Source of the DNA: Emticicia sp. CRIBPO
GTDB lineage: Bacteria > Bacteroidota > Bacteroidia > Cytophagales > Spirosomataceae
Length of the DNA: 64,000 nt
Reading direction: 5' to 3'
Assembly: GCF_009905725.1 (NCBI RefSeq)
Contig: NZ_JAAAKV010000018.1
Span: 1-64,000 of the forward strand
A program made the position numbers and the translations under genes. This document shows, in pieces, positions 1-9,092 of this stretch (within the stretch, counting starts at the first letter, position 1; every line of letters begins with the position of its first letter). The notes below the pieces were generated by a model. The model saw only the letters and a program-made list of their open reading frames with translations. It ran no database searches and was not told the origin of the DNA.

Positions 1-301
1 GAATTACGCCGTCCGGTGCGTCTGGAGACGCGGGACAGCTGGCTAAAAGCTCGGACGGATACTTTCGAAACTTCATCATTGATGCTTTACGTGTAATAAG
101 AGCCCCTTGGCTTATCTTCGAAGCTTTCTCCTCTTCCTCATGACCCTCATGGTAGCTCAATGGAGGGCCCCGAAGTGGCTGATCTGGCCAATGCAAACAT
201 TTTTATAAGCCTTTTTGCCTCAGACAGGCCCTCTTGACTTCGGTCAGAGACCGAATTACGCCGTCCGGTGCGTCTAGAAGACGCTGGACAGCGGCATAAA
301 C

Positions 302-332
302 GGAAAAAGGAAGACCAAGTCCTCCTTTTTTC
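302..332 (-). terminator. Duplicated copy of the ileS terminator hairpin
   Basis: An inverted repeat pairs GGAAAAAGGA with TCCTTTTTT around a short loop. It is the copy-1 version of the hairpin at 468-498 and lies downstream of the detached ileS tail. Confidence 0.5.
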
Positions 333-467
333 ATTCTCCTTACTGCTTTCTCCAGCCATTAAACCACTTTAATCTCCAACAGCAGCTCAGATAAATACTC
401 TTGACTTCGGTCAGAGACCGAATTACGCCGTCCGGTGCGTCTGAAGACGCGGGACAGCGGCATAAAC

Positions 468-498
468 GGAAAAAGGAAGACCAAGTCCTCCTTTTTCC
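468..498 (-). terminator. ileS terminator candidate
   Basis: The arms GGAAAAAGGA and TCCTTTTTCC pair about 25 bp beyond the ileS stop. The hairpin has an A-rich left and a T-rich right arm, so it could end transcription from either strand. Confidence 0.55.
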
Positions 499-524
499 AT
501 TCTCCTTACTGCTTTCTCCAGCCA

Positions 525-3500
525 TTAAACCACTTTAATCTCCACCAGCAGCACAAACTCATCCATTTCGATTTCTGCTTTTTCTGCCAGTGTATCCACG
601 ATGTCAAGGCTTACGGCCTGAACTTCCTGGCTGATATAGGCCTGGTTGGCCGAGATAGCGGCTATCAGCTCTTCATTATTATTTTCCAGCCGGATGCTGA
701 TTTTATCAACTACTTCAAAACCGTTGTCCTTACGGTAATTCTGAACACGGTTGACGAAATCACGGGCGATACCTTCGTTTTTAAGTTCTTCGCTGATGCT
801 CACGTCCAGGGCAACGGTCAGACCGCCATCCTGTGCAGTCAGATAGCCTGGTAAATCCTCTGTCAGGATTTCCACATCCTCGATCGCAATCTTTCCTACC
901 GGCAAATCGATAAAGCCCTGGGCTTCGATGGTTTTCAGCTGATCACCATTCAATTCACTGATGGCAGCAGCTACTGCTTTCATATCTTTACCAAACTTCG
1001 GCCCGAGGGTCTTGAAATTCGGCTTCACTTTCTTCGACAATACGCCCGAGGCATCATCAAGATACTCTACAGCCTTGATGTTAACCTCCGTTTTGATCAG
1101 TTCATCTACGTGGCGGATCTGCTCCCTGGTCTTTTCGCTCAATACCGGCACCAGGATTTTTGAGAGGGGCTGACGCACCTTGATCCTGTGGCTCTTGCGG
1201 ATGGAGTGTACCATTGAACTGATTCTCTGGGCCAGTTCCATAGAGGTTTCCAGCTCTTCATTGATCCATGATTCCTGCACAACAGGGAAGTCGCTCAGGT
1301 GAACAGAAACCTTATCTGATTTCTCGCTCAGGTTTTTATACAACCAGTCGGCGTAAAACGGTGCCACCGGCGACATCAGCTGGGCAACGGTTTTCAAACA
1401 ATAAGCCAGGGTTTCGTAAGCAGCCTGTTTATCGCTTTTCTCAGCCTCACCCGCTGAAGGGTTCCAGAATCTTCTTCTGCCCAGACGCACGTACCAGTTG
1501 GACAACTGATCACATACATAATCCTGTATGGCTCTGGCGGCTTTGGTAGGTTCGTAGGTTTCGTATGATTCGCCCACTTCCTTCACCAGGGTCTGAAGCC
1601 TGGACAAAATCCACCTGTCCAGTTCGGTGGTTTTGCTGAAATCTATATTTCCTGTGGCGGTGTAACCGTCGAGGTTCGAGTATAAAGCAAAGAAATTGTA
1701 CGTGTTGGTCAGCGTTCCGAAAAACTTGTTTCTGACCTCCGTGATGCCCGCCAGGTCAAATTTAAGGTTATCCCATGGCTGTGCATTGGTGATCATGTAC
1801 CAGCGGGTCGGGTCGGCACCATAGTTTTTAAGCGTTTCAAAAGGATCGACCGCATTGCCCAGTCTTTTCGACATTTTATTGCCGTTTTTATCCAGCACCA
1901 GGCCTGTAGAGACCACGTTTTTGAAGGCCACTGAATCAAACAGCATACCTGCAATGGCATGCAGGGTAAAGAACCAACCACGGGTCTGATCCACACCTTC
2001 AGAGATGAAATCGGCCGGATATGATTTGTCGAATATATCCTGGTTCTCAAACGGATAGTGCCATTGGGCATAAGGCATTGCCCCTGAGTCAAACCATACA
2101 TCGATCAGGTCGGGTTCACGGTAAAGGGTTTTCCCGGTAGCAGAAACCAGGTAGACTTCATCCACAAAAGGTCTGTGGAGGTCCATGGTCTCGCTTTTCA
2201 CGGCATCCAGAAAAGCATGGTTGCTGGTTAATTCATCATAAGTCAGATGGCCTTTATCCAGTGCATTTCTTACGCCTTCTTCCAGTTCGGCGATGGATCC
2301 GATGCATATTTCTTCTCCGTCGTCGTTTCTCCAGATCGGCAGTGGTGTGCCCCAGAAACGCGAACGCGAAAGGTTCCAGTCAACAAGATTCTCAAGCCAG
2401 TTGCCAAAACGTCCTGTTCCGGTAGATTCCGGTTTCCAGTTGATCGTCGTGTTCAGCTCTGCCAGGCGGTCTTTCATGGCCGTTGTTTTGATAAACCAGC
2501 TGTCGAGTGGGTAATACAACACCGGCTTGTCGGTTCTCCAGCAATGCGGGTACGGGTGATCAAATTTCTGTACATTGAACGCCCTGTTCTCGGTTTTTAG
2601 CTTGATGGCAATACGCTCATCCACCGATAAATATTTGTCTCTGCCCTGTTTCTGACGCTCCGCTTCTTTTTCTTCGTCGGTCAGATAGGCTTCTTTTACA
2701 TATTCTGAAGCATAGTCGGTCACTTCTTTAACAAACCTGCCCCGCTTGTCTACCAAAGGCACATCTTTACCTGTTTCATCTTTGACCATGATGGCAGGGA
2801 TACCGTTTTGCTGGGCTACCCTGAAGTCATCCGCACCGAAAGTAGGGGCAGTGTGCACCACACCTGTTCCGTCTTCGGTCGTCACAAAGTCACCGGTGAT
2901 GACCCTGAAAGCAGGAGATTCCGGCTGCACATAAGGCATCAGTTGTTCATAATCTATGCCTTCCAGGTCCGATCCTTTGAAGGTCGTCAGGATGCTCCAT
3001 GGATTTACTTTTTTATCAGAAGCTGCAAAGCCTTCGAAGTCACCGTCTTTCCCTTTTTCAGAGAAATACTTCCCGATCAGGTCTTTGGCCAATACCACAT
3101 AAGCCGCTTCGTAAGTATATGGATTGAAGGTCTTTACAAGAGCATATTCTATGTTTTTTCCTACTGTCAAAGCCGCGTTGGAAGGCAAAGTCCAGGGCGT
3201 GGTGGTCCAGGCCAGGATGAATACCTCTTCACTGTCTGCTTTCTCAAAAAGGAAGGCTGATTTTTCGTTGTTAATGACCTTAAACTGGGCAGTCATGGAA
3301 GTGTCTTTTACTTCATGGTAAGTACCCGGCTGGTTAAGCTCATGCGATGAAAGTCCTGTTCCGGCAGCCGGAGAATAGGGCTGTATGGTGTACCCTTTGT
3401 AAAGCAATCCTTTTTTGTAAAGCTCTTTCAGTAAGTACCATACGCTTTCAATGTATTTGTTTTCATAAGTGATATACGGATTCTCAAGGTCTACCCAATA

Positions 3501-3917
3501 TCCCATTTTCTCGGTCAGTTCATCCCATTGGCTGGTAAATCGCATGACCGTTTCGCGGCATTTTTTGTTGTATTCTGCCACCGAGATTTTCTTGCCGATA
3601 TCATCTTTGGTGATGCCGAGTTCTTTCTCTACCTGGAGTTCTACGGGCAGACCGTGGGTGTCCCAGCCTCCTTTCCTTTTGACCTGGAAGCCCTGTAAAG
3701 TCTTGTAACGACAGAAAATATCCTTAATCGTTCTGGCCATGACGTGGTGAATGCCGGGAGTTCCGTTGGCCGATGGCGGCCCCTCAAAAAACGTGAAAGT
3801 TTCTTTTCCTTCCCTGATTTCGACGGACTGGTTGAAAATGTCGTTGTCCTGCCAAAATTTCAATATTTCGTCTGCTATTTCTGCGTAACTGACCGATTTG
3901 TACTCTGGATAATTCAT
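525..3917 (-). CDS. ileS: Isoleucyl-tRNA synthetase
   Basis: Charges tRNA(Ile) with isoleucine in the cytoplasm and edits misactivated valine. The 1130-residue class I synthetase carries a HIGH-type motif in variant form (HHVM, about residues 57-60), a CP1 editing region with the WTTTPWTLPSN motif, a KMSKR loop near residue 681, and an anticodon-binding C-terminal half. At over 1100 residues it is of the long IleRS type, which differs from the roughly 940-residue E. coli type; the long type is usual in Bacteroidota. The start at 3917 gives the expected MNYPEYKSV N-terminus. It is transcribed alone, divergently from waaA. The last nine codons are duplicated just downstream. Confidence 0.97.
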   Translation of the reverse strand: MNYPEYKSVSYAEIADEILKFWQDNDIFNQSVEIREGKETFTFFEGPPSANGTPGIHHVMARTIKDIFCRYKTLQGFQVKRKGGWDTHGLPVELQVEKELGITKDDIGKKISVAEYNKKCRETVMRFTSQWDELTEKMGYWVDLENPYITYENKYIESVWYLLKELYKKGLLYKGYTIQPYSPAAGTGLSSHELNQPGTYHEVKDTSMTAQFKVINNEKSAFLFEKADSEEVFILAWTTTPWTLPSNAALTVGKNIEYALVKTFNPYTYEAAYVVLAKDLIGKYFSEKGKDGDFEGFAASDKKVNPWSILTTFKGSDLEGIDYEQLMPYVQPESPAFRVITGDFVTTEDGTGVVHTAPTFGADDFRVAQQNGIPAIMVKDETGKDVPLVDKRGRFVKEVTDYASEYVKEAYLTDEEKEAERQKQGRDKYLSVDERIAIKLKTENRAFNVQKFDHPYPHCWRTDKPVLYYPLDSWFIKTTAMKDRLAELNTTINWKPESTGTGRFGNWLENLVDWNLSRSRFWGTPLPIWRNDDGEEICIGSIAELEEGVRNALDKGHLTYDELTSNHAFLDAVKSETMDLHRPFVDEVYLVSATGKTLYREPDLIDVWFDSGAMPYAQWHYPFENQDIFDKSYPADFISEGVDQTRGWFFTLHAIAGMLFDSVAFKNVVSTGLVLDKNGNKMSKRLGNAVDPFETLKNYGADPTRWYMITNAQPWDNLKFDLAGITEVRNKFFGTLTNTYNFFALYSNLDGYTATGNIDFSKTTELDRWILSRLQTLVKEVGESYETYEPTKAARAIQDYVCDQLSNWYVRLGRRRFWNPSAGEAEKSDKQAAYETLAYCLKTVAQLMSPVAPFYADWLYKNLSEKSDKVSVHLSDFPVVQESWINEELETSMELAQRISSMVHSIRKSHRIKVRQPLSKILVPVLSEKTREQIRHVDELIKTEVNIKAVEYLDDASGVLSKKVKPNFKTLGPKFGKDMKAVAAAISELNGDQLKTIEAQGFIDLPVGKIAIEDVEILTEDLPGYLTAQDGGLTVALDVSISEELKNEGIARDFVNRVQNYRKDNGFEVVDKISIRLENNNEELIAAISANQAYISQEVQAVSLDIVDTLAEKAEIEMDEFVLLVEIKVV

Positions 3918-3969
3918 ATCGTTAATGCTAAAATGGGATTGGTCGCAAACCCTGGTTCAAAACAAGCCG

Positions 3970-3977
3970 CAAAGATA
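3970..3977 (-). promoter_or_regulatory. ileS promoter, -7 element
   Basis: On the minus strand this reads TATCTTTG, an exact match to the Bacteroidota -7 consensus TAnnTTTG. Transcription would begin near 3966, leaving a leader of about 50 nt. A clean TTTG -33 element is not evident. Confidence 0.55.
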
Positions 3978-4041
3978 ACAATTTTAAGGCCATGAAAGAA
4001 CAGAAAATTAGTGTTTGATCTGTTTTTTGAAAATAATGCGG

Positions 4042-4049
4042 TAGATTTG
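4042..4049 (+). promoter_or_regulatory. waaA promoter, -7 element
   Basis: TAGATTTG matches the TAnnTTTG consensus 28 bp before the waaA start. TTTG motifs lie upstream, but at 12 and 24 bp rather than the preferred 19-21 bp. Confidence 0.45.
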
Positions 4050-4077
4050 CAGTCTTCATCTTTATCCTTATCAGCAA

Positions 4078-5337
4078 ATGATAAACAGCCTTTTATATAA
4101 TCTGTCCATTCATTGTCTTTCCTGGGTTTATCAATTAGCCTCTGTCTTCAATCCGAAAGCAAAAAAATGGCTTGACGGCCGGGAGATTACCGAAGAGGTG
4201 CTGGATGAAATCTCGGTTTTCAGATCCATCCATCCGCAGATAGATTTTGCCTGGTTTCATTGTGCTTCTCTGGGTGAATTTGAGCAGGGAAGGCCCGTCA
4301 TTGAGGCGTTTAAGAAGGATTATCCGGAAGTTAAAATCGTGCTGAGTTTCTTTTCTCCGTCGGGTTATGAAGTCCGTAAAAACTATGCCCAGGCTGATTA
4401 TATCGTCTACCTGCCGACCGATACACCGGAAAACGCCAGGAAGTTTGTGGGAATCATTCAGCCCAGGATTGCATTTTTTGTCAAGTATGAGTTCTGGTCC
4501 AATTTCCTGAAAGAACTGAAAGCCGCCGGAGCTAAGACCGTGGGGTTTTCGGTCATACTCAGACCCGGACAGATGTTTTTTAAGCCTTACGGCGGATTTT
4601 TCAGAAGTATTTTGTTTCGTTTCGATCATATTTTTGTGCAGAACAAAGAGTCAGGAGATTTACTTCAATCCATAGCCTACGACCGTTATACCCTGGCCGG
4701 AGATACCCGTTTTGACAGGGTGGCGGAGATTGCGGGTTCCGTCAGGGAGATTTCAGTGGCTCAGCGTTTCAAAGCTGGCCGGCAGACGATGGTGATCGGC
4801 AGTGCCTGGGCAGAGGACATGAAGGTGCTGATCCCGTTGATGAACAATCATCCGGAACTGAGCTTTATCGTGGCTCCCCATGAAATCAGCGGGCAGGAGA
4901 TCATCGCCTGGCAGTCTGAAATCAAATCAGCTACTGTTAAATACTCTGAAATTCAGCCTGATACAGATATCAGTCAGGCACAGGTCTTATTTATCGACAA
5001 TGTGGGTATGTTGTCGTCCCTCTATCAGTATGCCGACTTTGCCTATATCGGCGGGTCTTTTGGTAAAGGCCTGCACAATACCCTCGAAGCCGCGGTTTTC
5101 GGAGTGCCTTTGTTTTTCGGGAATAAAAATTACACTAAATTCAGAGAAGCACTTGATCTCATAGAAGGTGGCTCGGCCTTTGCTGTTGGAGACATCCGGG
5201 AGCTTGAAAACCTGATGACCGGTTTTCAAAAAGACCCCAAAATCTACTCAGAAGCTTGTAAATCGTCATCTTCATACATCAAAGACCATGTAGGGGCAAC
5301 CGCCAAAATCATGCAATACATACGTCAGGCTCTTTGA
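4078..5337 (+). CDS. waaA: 3-deoxy-D-manno-octulosonic acid (Kdo) transferase
   Basis: Transfers Kdo from CMP-Kdo to the lipid A precursor at the inner face of the cytoplasmic membrane, the first step of LPS core assembly. The 419-residue length fits the GT30 family. The glycine- and glutamate-containing segment SLGEFEQGRP near residue 66 matches the conserved acceptor-side motif with the catalytic glutamate. The C-terminal half carries the CMP-sugar binding segment GGSFGKGLHNTLEAA. An N-terminal hydrophobic stretch (about residues 1-20) fits the family's membrane anchor. The ATG at 4078 is the natural start. The gene stands upstream of a DUF2520 gene with about 50 bp between them. Confidence 0.95.
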   Translation: MINSLLYNLSIHCLSWVYQLASVFNPKAKKWLDGREITEEVLDEISVFRSIHPQIDFAWFHCASLGEFEQGRPVIEAFKKDYPEVKIVLSFFSPSGYEVRKNYAQADYIVYLPTDTPENARKFVGIIQPRIAFFVKYEFWSNFLKELKAAGAKTVGFSVILRPGQMFFKPYGGFFRSILFRFDHIFVQNKESGDLLQSIAYDRYTLAGDTRFDRVAEIAGSVREISVAQRFKAGRQTMVIGSAWAEDMKVLIPLMNNHPELSFIVAPHEISGQEIIAWQSEIKSATVKYSEIQPDTDISQAQVLFIDNVGMLSSLYQYADFAYIGGSFGKGLHNTLEAAVFGVPLFFGNKNYTKFREALDLIEGGSAFAVGDIRELENLMTGFQKDPKIYSEACKSSSSYIKDHVGATAKIMQYIRQAL

Positions 5338-5388
5338 TTTTTTACTATCTTTACCATTACAACCTGACAAATTTGTAAAAAATTAACG

Positions 5389-6186
5389 ATGAATATTTCA
5401 ATCATAGGGACAGGCAATCTTGCATGGCACCTTTCCCAGGCACTTGAACAGGCAGGATACAGAATTGCCGAAATTTATGGAAGAGATGTAGCCAAAGCCA
5501 TACATCTGGCGGGCTTGCTGTACAGTGCCGAAGTTAAAAACGACCTTGATTTTTCTGAAAGTAATTCCCAGTTGTTTATCATCGCAGTCTCAGACGACGC
5601 CGTTCTGGGAGTTTGTGCTAAGATGTTACTGCCTGAAAATGCCATTGTGGTCCATACTTCCGGAGCAAAATACCTCAGTGAAATGCAGCAGGCTTTTCAG
5701 ATCCACCATGACCTGCCTGTTAATTGCGGCGTGTTTTATCCGCTGATGACCTTTACCAAAAACAGGAGAATAGAGTTTGCCCATATTCCGCTTTGTATTG
5801 AAGCCGCCGACGAAAAAACAGAAGCTTTTCTTGTCAAGGTAGGCAGTGCCATGTCAGATGCGATTTACCTGATCAGCTCGGAAGAACGCAGGGCCCTGCA
5901 TGTGGCCGCCGTGTTTGCCTGTAACTTTACCAATCACTTATGGGGCCTTGCCAAAGAAATTGTCGAATCGGAAGATATGGAGTTTGACATCCTCAAACCG
6001 CTTATTTCAGAGACTTTCAACAAAGCCATCTTAGCCACTCACCCGGCGGATGTTCAGACGGGTCCGGCAGTAAGAGGCGACCAGGCCACGGTTAAAAAAC
6101 ATCTCGAATACCTGGCGGATGACGACGACCTGAGGAAAGTGTACCAGACGATGACCGACAGCATAAGAGACTGGCACGGAGAATAA
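5389..6186 (+). CDS. Rossmann-like / DUF2520 protein
   Basis: A 265-residue cytoplasmic protein. The N-terminus has the dinucleotide-binding fingerprint IGTGNLAWHL (residues 5-14), and the second half matches the DUF2520 C-terminal helical domain, with the HVAAVFACNFTNHLW segment typical of that family. The fold resembles NADP-dependent beta-hydroxyacid and F420-dependent oxidoreductases, so NAD(P)-linked oxidoreductase activity is plausible, but no substrate is known. It follows waaA by 51 bp and may share its transcript. A sequence TATCTTTA at 5346-5353 could be a weak own promoter. Confidence 0.85.
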   Translation: MNISIIGTGNLAWHLSQALEQAGYRIAEIYGRDVAKAIHLAGLLYSAEVKNDLDFSESNSQLFIIAVSDDAVLGVCAKMLLPENAIVVHTSGAKYLSEMQQAFQIHHDLPVNCGVFYPLMTFTKNRRIEFAHIPLCIEAADEKTEAFLVKVGSAMSDAIYLISSEERRALHVAAVFACNFTNHLWGLAKEIVESEDMEFDILKPLISETFNKAILATHPADVQTGPAVRGDQATVKKHLEYLADDDDLRKVYQTMTDSIRDWHGE

Positions 6187-6209
6187 TAGGTTTTTATCGA
6201 CTTATTCTT

Positions 6210-6217
6210 TAGATTTG
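6210..6217 (+). promoter_or_regulatory. Promoter candidate, -7 element, orphan parA
   Basis: TAGATTTG fits TAnnTTTG. It would give a leader of about 115 nt for the ParA gene at 6336. No good -33 element is visible. Confidence 0.35.
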
Positions 6218-6335
6218 TGGGAACTCAACAAGTAAATTAATCTGATACTTTATACAATTTAATCTCTTTGAAATCTTTTAAAAGATGATACGAATAAAAT
6301 ATTTGTGTAAATTGCCTTCAGAATTTTAACAACAG

Positions 6336-7142
6336 ATGCTTCCTAAGATAATAGCTATTTCCAATCAGAAGGGTGGAGTCGGTAAAACCACCACTGCTGT
6401 GAACCTGTCCGCAGGTTTTGCTGCAAGGGGCTATAAAGTGTTGTTAATAGACACCGATCACCAGGCCAGCTGCTCCGTGGCCCTGGGCCTCAAACAGGAT
6501 TTCGACAACAAAAGTATTTATGCCGCATTGGTGGGCCTTGCCCCGATTCAGGATTGTATACTTGCTTCCGGATATAAAAACCTTGACATTATTCCCTCAA
6601 CCCCGCATTTGGTAGGAGCTGAAATTGAACTGGTGAATGTCACCGAAAGAGAATATATCCTGACCGAAAAGCTGGAGGTCGTCAAGCCGCTTTACGATTT
6701 CATTTTCATCGATTGCCCGCCTTCATTGGGGATTGTACCGGTCAACAGCCTCATGGCTTCCGATTCGATCATCATCCCGTTACAGTGTGAGTATTTCGGG
6801 ATCGAGGGGCTTGAACTGATCCTGGGTACCATCAGGATTATCCAGAAAAGGTTAAAGCCGGAATTGTATGTGGAAGGCGTTTTGCTGACCATGCATGATG
6901 AAGACAATGATCTGTCAAACCAGATTCTGGATCTGATGAGGACTAATTTCGAAGATGAAGTCTTTGATACCTACATTCCGCGTGACCCGGCATTTATTGA
7001 TTCTACTGCCAGCCAGGTTCCTGTTATTTTGTCGAAAGTTCCTTCTGTAGGAGCCAAGGCCTATGATCGTCTGATCCTGGAATTCCTGGAGAAATATAAC
7101 CTGAATAAAATTAAAAAGAACGGTTCGAGGAAGTTGAATTGA
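6336..7142 (+). CDS. ParA/Soj-family ATPase, orphan paralogue
   Basis: A deviant Walker-A P-loop ATPase of 268 residues. The signature KGGVGKTT lies at residues 12-19, the A' motif is LLIDTDHQAS (usually DTDPQAN) and Walker B is FIFIDCPPSLG. Family members form ATP-dependent dimers on DNA or polar sites and position cargo. No ParB-like gene adjoins it, unlike the canonical parA-parB pair at 22.3-24.0 kb in this window, so it is probably a paralogue with a different cargo. The proline-to-histidine change in DTDxQ distinguishes it from the other copy. The following gene encodes an ABC exporter 70 bp downstream; a functional link is not evident. Confidence 0.88.
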   Translation: MLPKIIAISNQKGGVGKTTTAVNLSAGFAARGYKVLLIDTDHQASCSVALGLKQDFDNKSIYAALVGLAPIQDCILASGYKNLDIIPSTPHLVGAEIELVNVTEREYILTEKLEVVKPLYDFIFIDCPPSLGIVPVNSLMASDSIIIPLQCEYFGIEGLELILGTIRIIQKRLKPELYVEGVLLTMHDEDNDLSNQILDLMRTNFEDEVFDTYIPRDPAFIDSTASQVPVILSKVPSVGAKAYDRLILEFLEKYNLNKIKKNGSRKLN

Positions 7143-7212
7143 GGTTCCTTCGTCCTGAGTAGACATCCTTTTCTGTAAAACATGGTGGGAATCTGCCAGG
7201 TTCGACATCGTT

Positions 7213-8985
7213 ATGACCCAGAATCCTTACATATCGTTGCTGCGTACTGCCTGGAAATATGCTCAGCATGAACGTAGAAGATACATCCTGATATACCTGA
7301 TGTTTGCTGTTTCGAGCATCACCTACGGTGTTTTGCCACTTATGTTTGGTTGGTTTATCGACGCCATTCAGCGTGATAATTCCCGTGTGGTCGAATATGC
7401 GGGCTGGTATGGGATTGCCTACATGATTCTGAAGCTTTTTGAATGGGCATTTCACGGGCCAGCCAGGGTTTGGGAAAGGCTGCTGGCGTTTAATCTGGGC
7501 AGGAATTTTCTGAGGGAGAAGTATCACCAGGCTTTGCATCTGCCGGTAAAGTGGCATCAGGATCACCACAGCGGAGCCACCATTAACAGGATCAGGAAAG
7601 CTTACGAAGCTCTTAAAACCTTTTTCCAGAACGGCTTTATGTATTTTTACGCTTTGTCAAAGTTCCTGTTTTCCTTTGTTGCCATTATCTATTATTCTCC
7701 CCTTTTCGGCGGGATTGGTGTTTTAATAGGCATTTTTACAGTTTGGGTGATCTTTAAATTCGACAAGCCGTTTATCAAAACACTTGACGAGGTCAATGAA
7801 AAGGAGCATGTTATTTCGTCAACGCTGTTTGACAGCCTTTCCAACATCATGACAGTTATTACCTTACGCCTGGAGAAAAGCATGGAAAACGGATTGATGG
7901 AAAAGGTGCAGGCGGTTTTATCACCTTTTCGCAGAAATGTGATCATCAATGAAAAGAAATGGTTTTTTGCCGATCTTCTGGTCGCTTTAACTTATGCGGT
8001 CATTGCCTTTGGTTATGTTTACCAAAACTGGCACCCCGGTCAGGTATTTTATGTAGGCGGGTTGGTGGCTTTGCTGGGTTATGTCAATCAGTTTACCAGT
8101 GTTTTTCATGACGTTGCCTGGCAATATACCGAAATTGTGATGCTTAATACAGATGTGCAAACTGCCCGGTCTATCGGAGAGTCTTATGAAAAGCAGCACA
8201 GGCCGGAAGCACAAACAGTTCTTCCGCAGGACTGGAGCACCATCAAGATAGAGGGTCTGAATTTTTCATATCAGGGAGCTTATGACGACGGCCACGCTCC
8301 CCAAAGTCTTCATAATATTCATCTCAACATAAAAAGGGGGCAACGCATAGCCTTTATTGGTGAAAGCGGCAGCGGGAAAAGTACGCTTCTGGCATTGCTG
8401 AGGGGATTGTATGAAGCCGAACCTGGTTTTGGGTTTTCAGTAGACGGGAAAAAAATGAACATCGCTTCGCTCAACGAAACGGTGACGCTGTTTCCTCAGG
8501 AACCGGAGATCTTTGAAAATACGATTGAATATAACATCACTCTCGGGCTGCCGTTTACCGAAACTGAAGTTTGGGAAATGTGCAAAAAAGCCCTCTTCAC
8601 TGAAACTGCAGAGCAACTGCCCAATGGTCTGAAGTCAAACATTCAGGAAAAAGGGGTGAATTTGTCGGGAGGACAAAAGCAACGCCTGGCTCTGGCCCGT
8701 GGAATTCTGGCAGCAGAAAGCAGTCAGGTAGTGCTCTTGGATGAACCCACCAGCAGCGTTGATTCCAAAACGGAGGCCTTGATCTACGAGAGGCTTTTCG
8801 AAGCGTTTTCCGATAAGGCCGTCATTTCTTCTCTCCACAGGCTGCACCTGCTCAGACATTTCGATTATGTTTATATACTTGGCAAAGGAAGAGTTGTTGC
8901 AGAGGGTACTTTTGAAGAGCTGCGGGCCGGCAATGCAATTTTCCAGGACCTTTGGATGCATCAGGAAAGGTTGAGAACGGATTGA
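7213..8985 (+). CDS. ABC exporter half-transporter (membrane and ATPase domains fused)
   Basis: A 590-residue type IV ABC exporter subunit. Residues about 20-310 form the membrane domain, with hydrophobic segments near 27-50, 68-80, 140-178 and 250-290. Residues about 340-580 form the nucleotide-binding domain: Walker A GESGSGKST near 383, Q-loop FPQEPE, signature LSGGQKQRLALARG near 484, Walker B VVLLDEPTSSVD near 509 and switch histidine in SSLHRLH. It would work as a homodimer in the inner membrane, or pair with an unlinked subunit. Substrate cannot be read from sequence; lipid, drug or peptide export are all possible. Confidence 0.92.
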   Translation: MTQNPYISLLRTAWKYAQHERRRYILIYLMFAVSSITYGVLPLMFGWFIDAIQRDNSRVVEYAGWYGIAYMILKLFEWAFHGPARVWERLLAFNLGRNFLREKYHQALHLPVKWHQDHHSGATINRIRKAYEALKTFFQNGFMYFYALSKFLFSFVAIIYYSPLFGGIGVLIGIFTVWVIFKFDKPFIKTLDEVNEKEHVISSTLFDSLSNIMTVITLRLEKSMENGLMEKVQAVLSPFRRNVIINEKKWFFADLLVALTYAVIAFGYVYQNWHPGQVFYVGGLVALLGYVNQFTSVFHDVAWQYTEIVMLNTDVQTARSIGESYEKQHRPEAQTVLPQDWSTIKIEGLNFSYQGAYDDGHAPQSLHNIHLNIKRGQRIAFIGESGSGKSTLLALLRGLYEAEPGFGFSVDGKKMNIASLNETVTLFPQEPEIFENTIEYNITLGLPFTETEVWEMCKKALFTETAEQLPNGLKSNIQEKGVNLSGGQKQRLALARGILAAESSQVVLLDEPTSSVDSKTEALIYERLFEAFSDKAVISSLHRLHLLRHFDYVYILGKGRVVAEGTFEELRAGNAIFQDLWMHQERLRTD

Positions 8986-9092
8986 AATTTAATAAAATCA
9001 AAGGTGAAGACAGGCATACTCCGGGGGGACACCTGATGTAATTTTTAACCGGGCGTCAACTGAGCAGGTTGCCGATGATATAAAACCAGGTT

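Larger units (their letters stand above)
231..552. repeat. Tandem duplication covering the ileS 3' end
   Basis: Two near-identical segments, 231-386 and 398-552, repeat with a period of 166-167 bp. Each begins CTCTTGACTTCGG, runs through GAATTACGCCGTCCGG and a terminator-like hairpin, and ends with the last codons of ileS on the minus strand. Copy 1 therefore holds a detached ileS tail with its stop codon at 359-361, while copy 2 holds the real stop at 525-527. An 11-bp segment (387-397) separates the copies. A third partial copy of the GAATTACGCCGTCC motif lies at 1-40. Differences are a few substitutions and one 1-bp indel, so the event looks recent. Short minus-strand ORFs in each copy look like by-products of the duplication. 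Confidence 0.9.

Noticed and set aside
147-525. Two short minus-strand ORFs starting MAGESSKEN in the duplicated ileS tail
   Set aside because: They arise because the duplicated DNA repeats one frame; they lie over the terminator hairpins and have no recognisable protein features.
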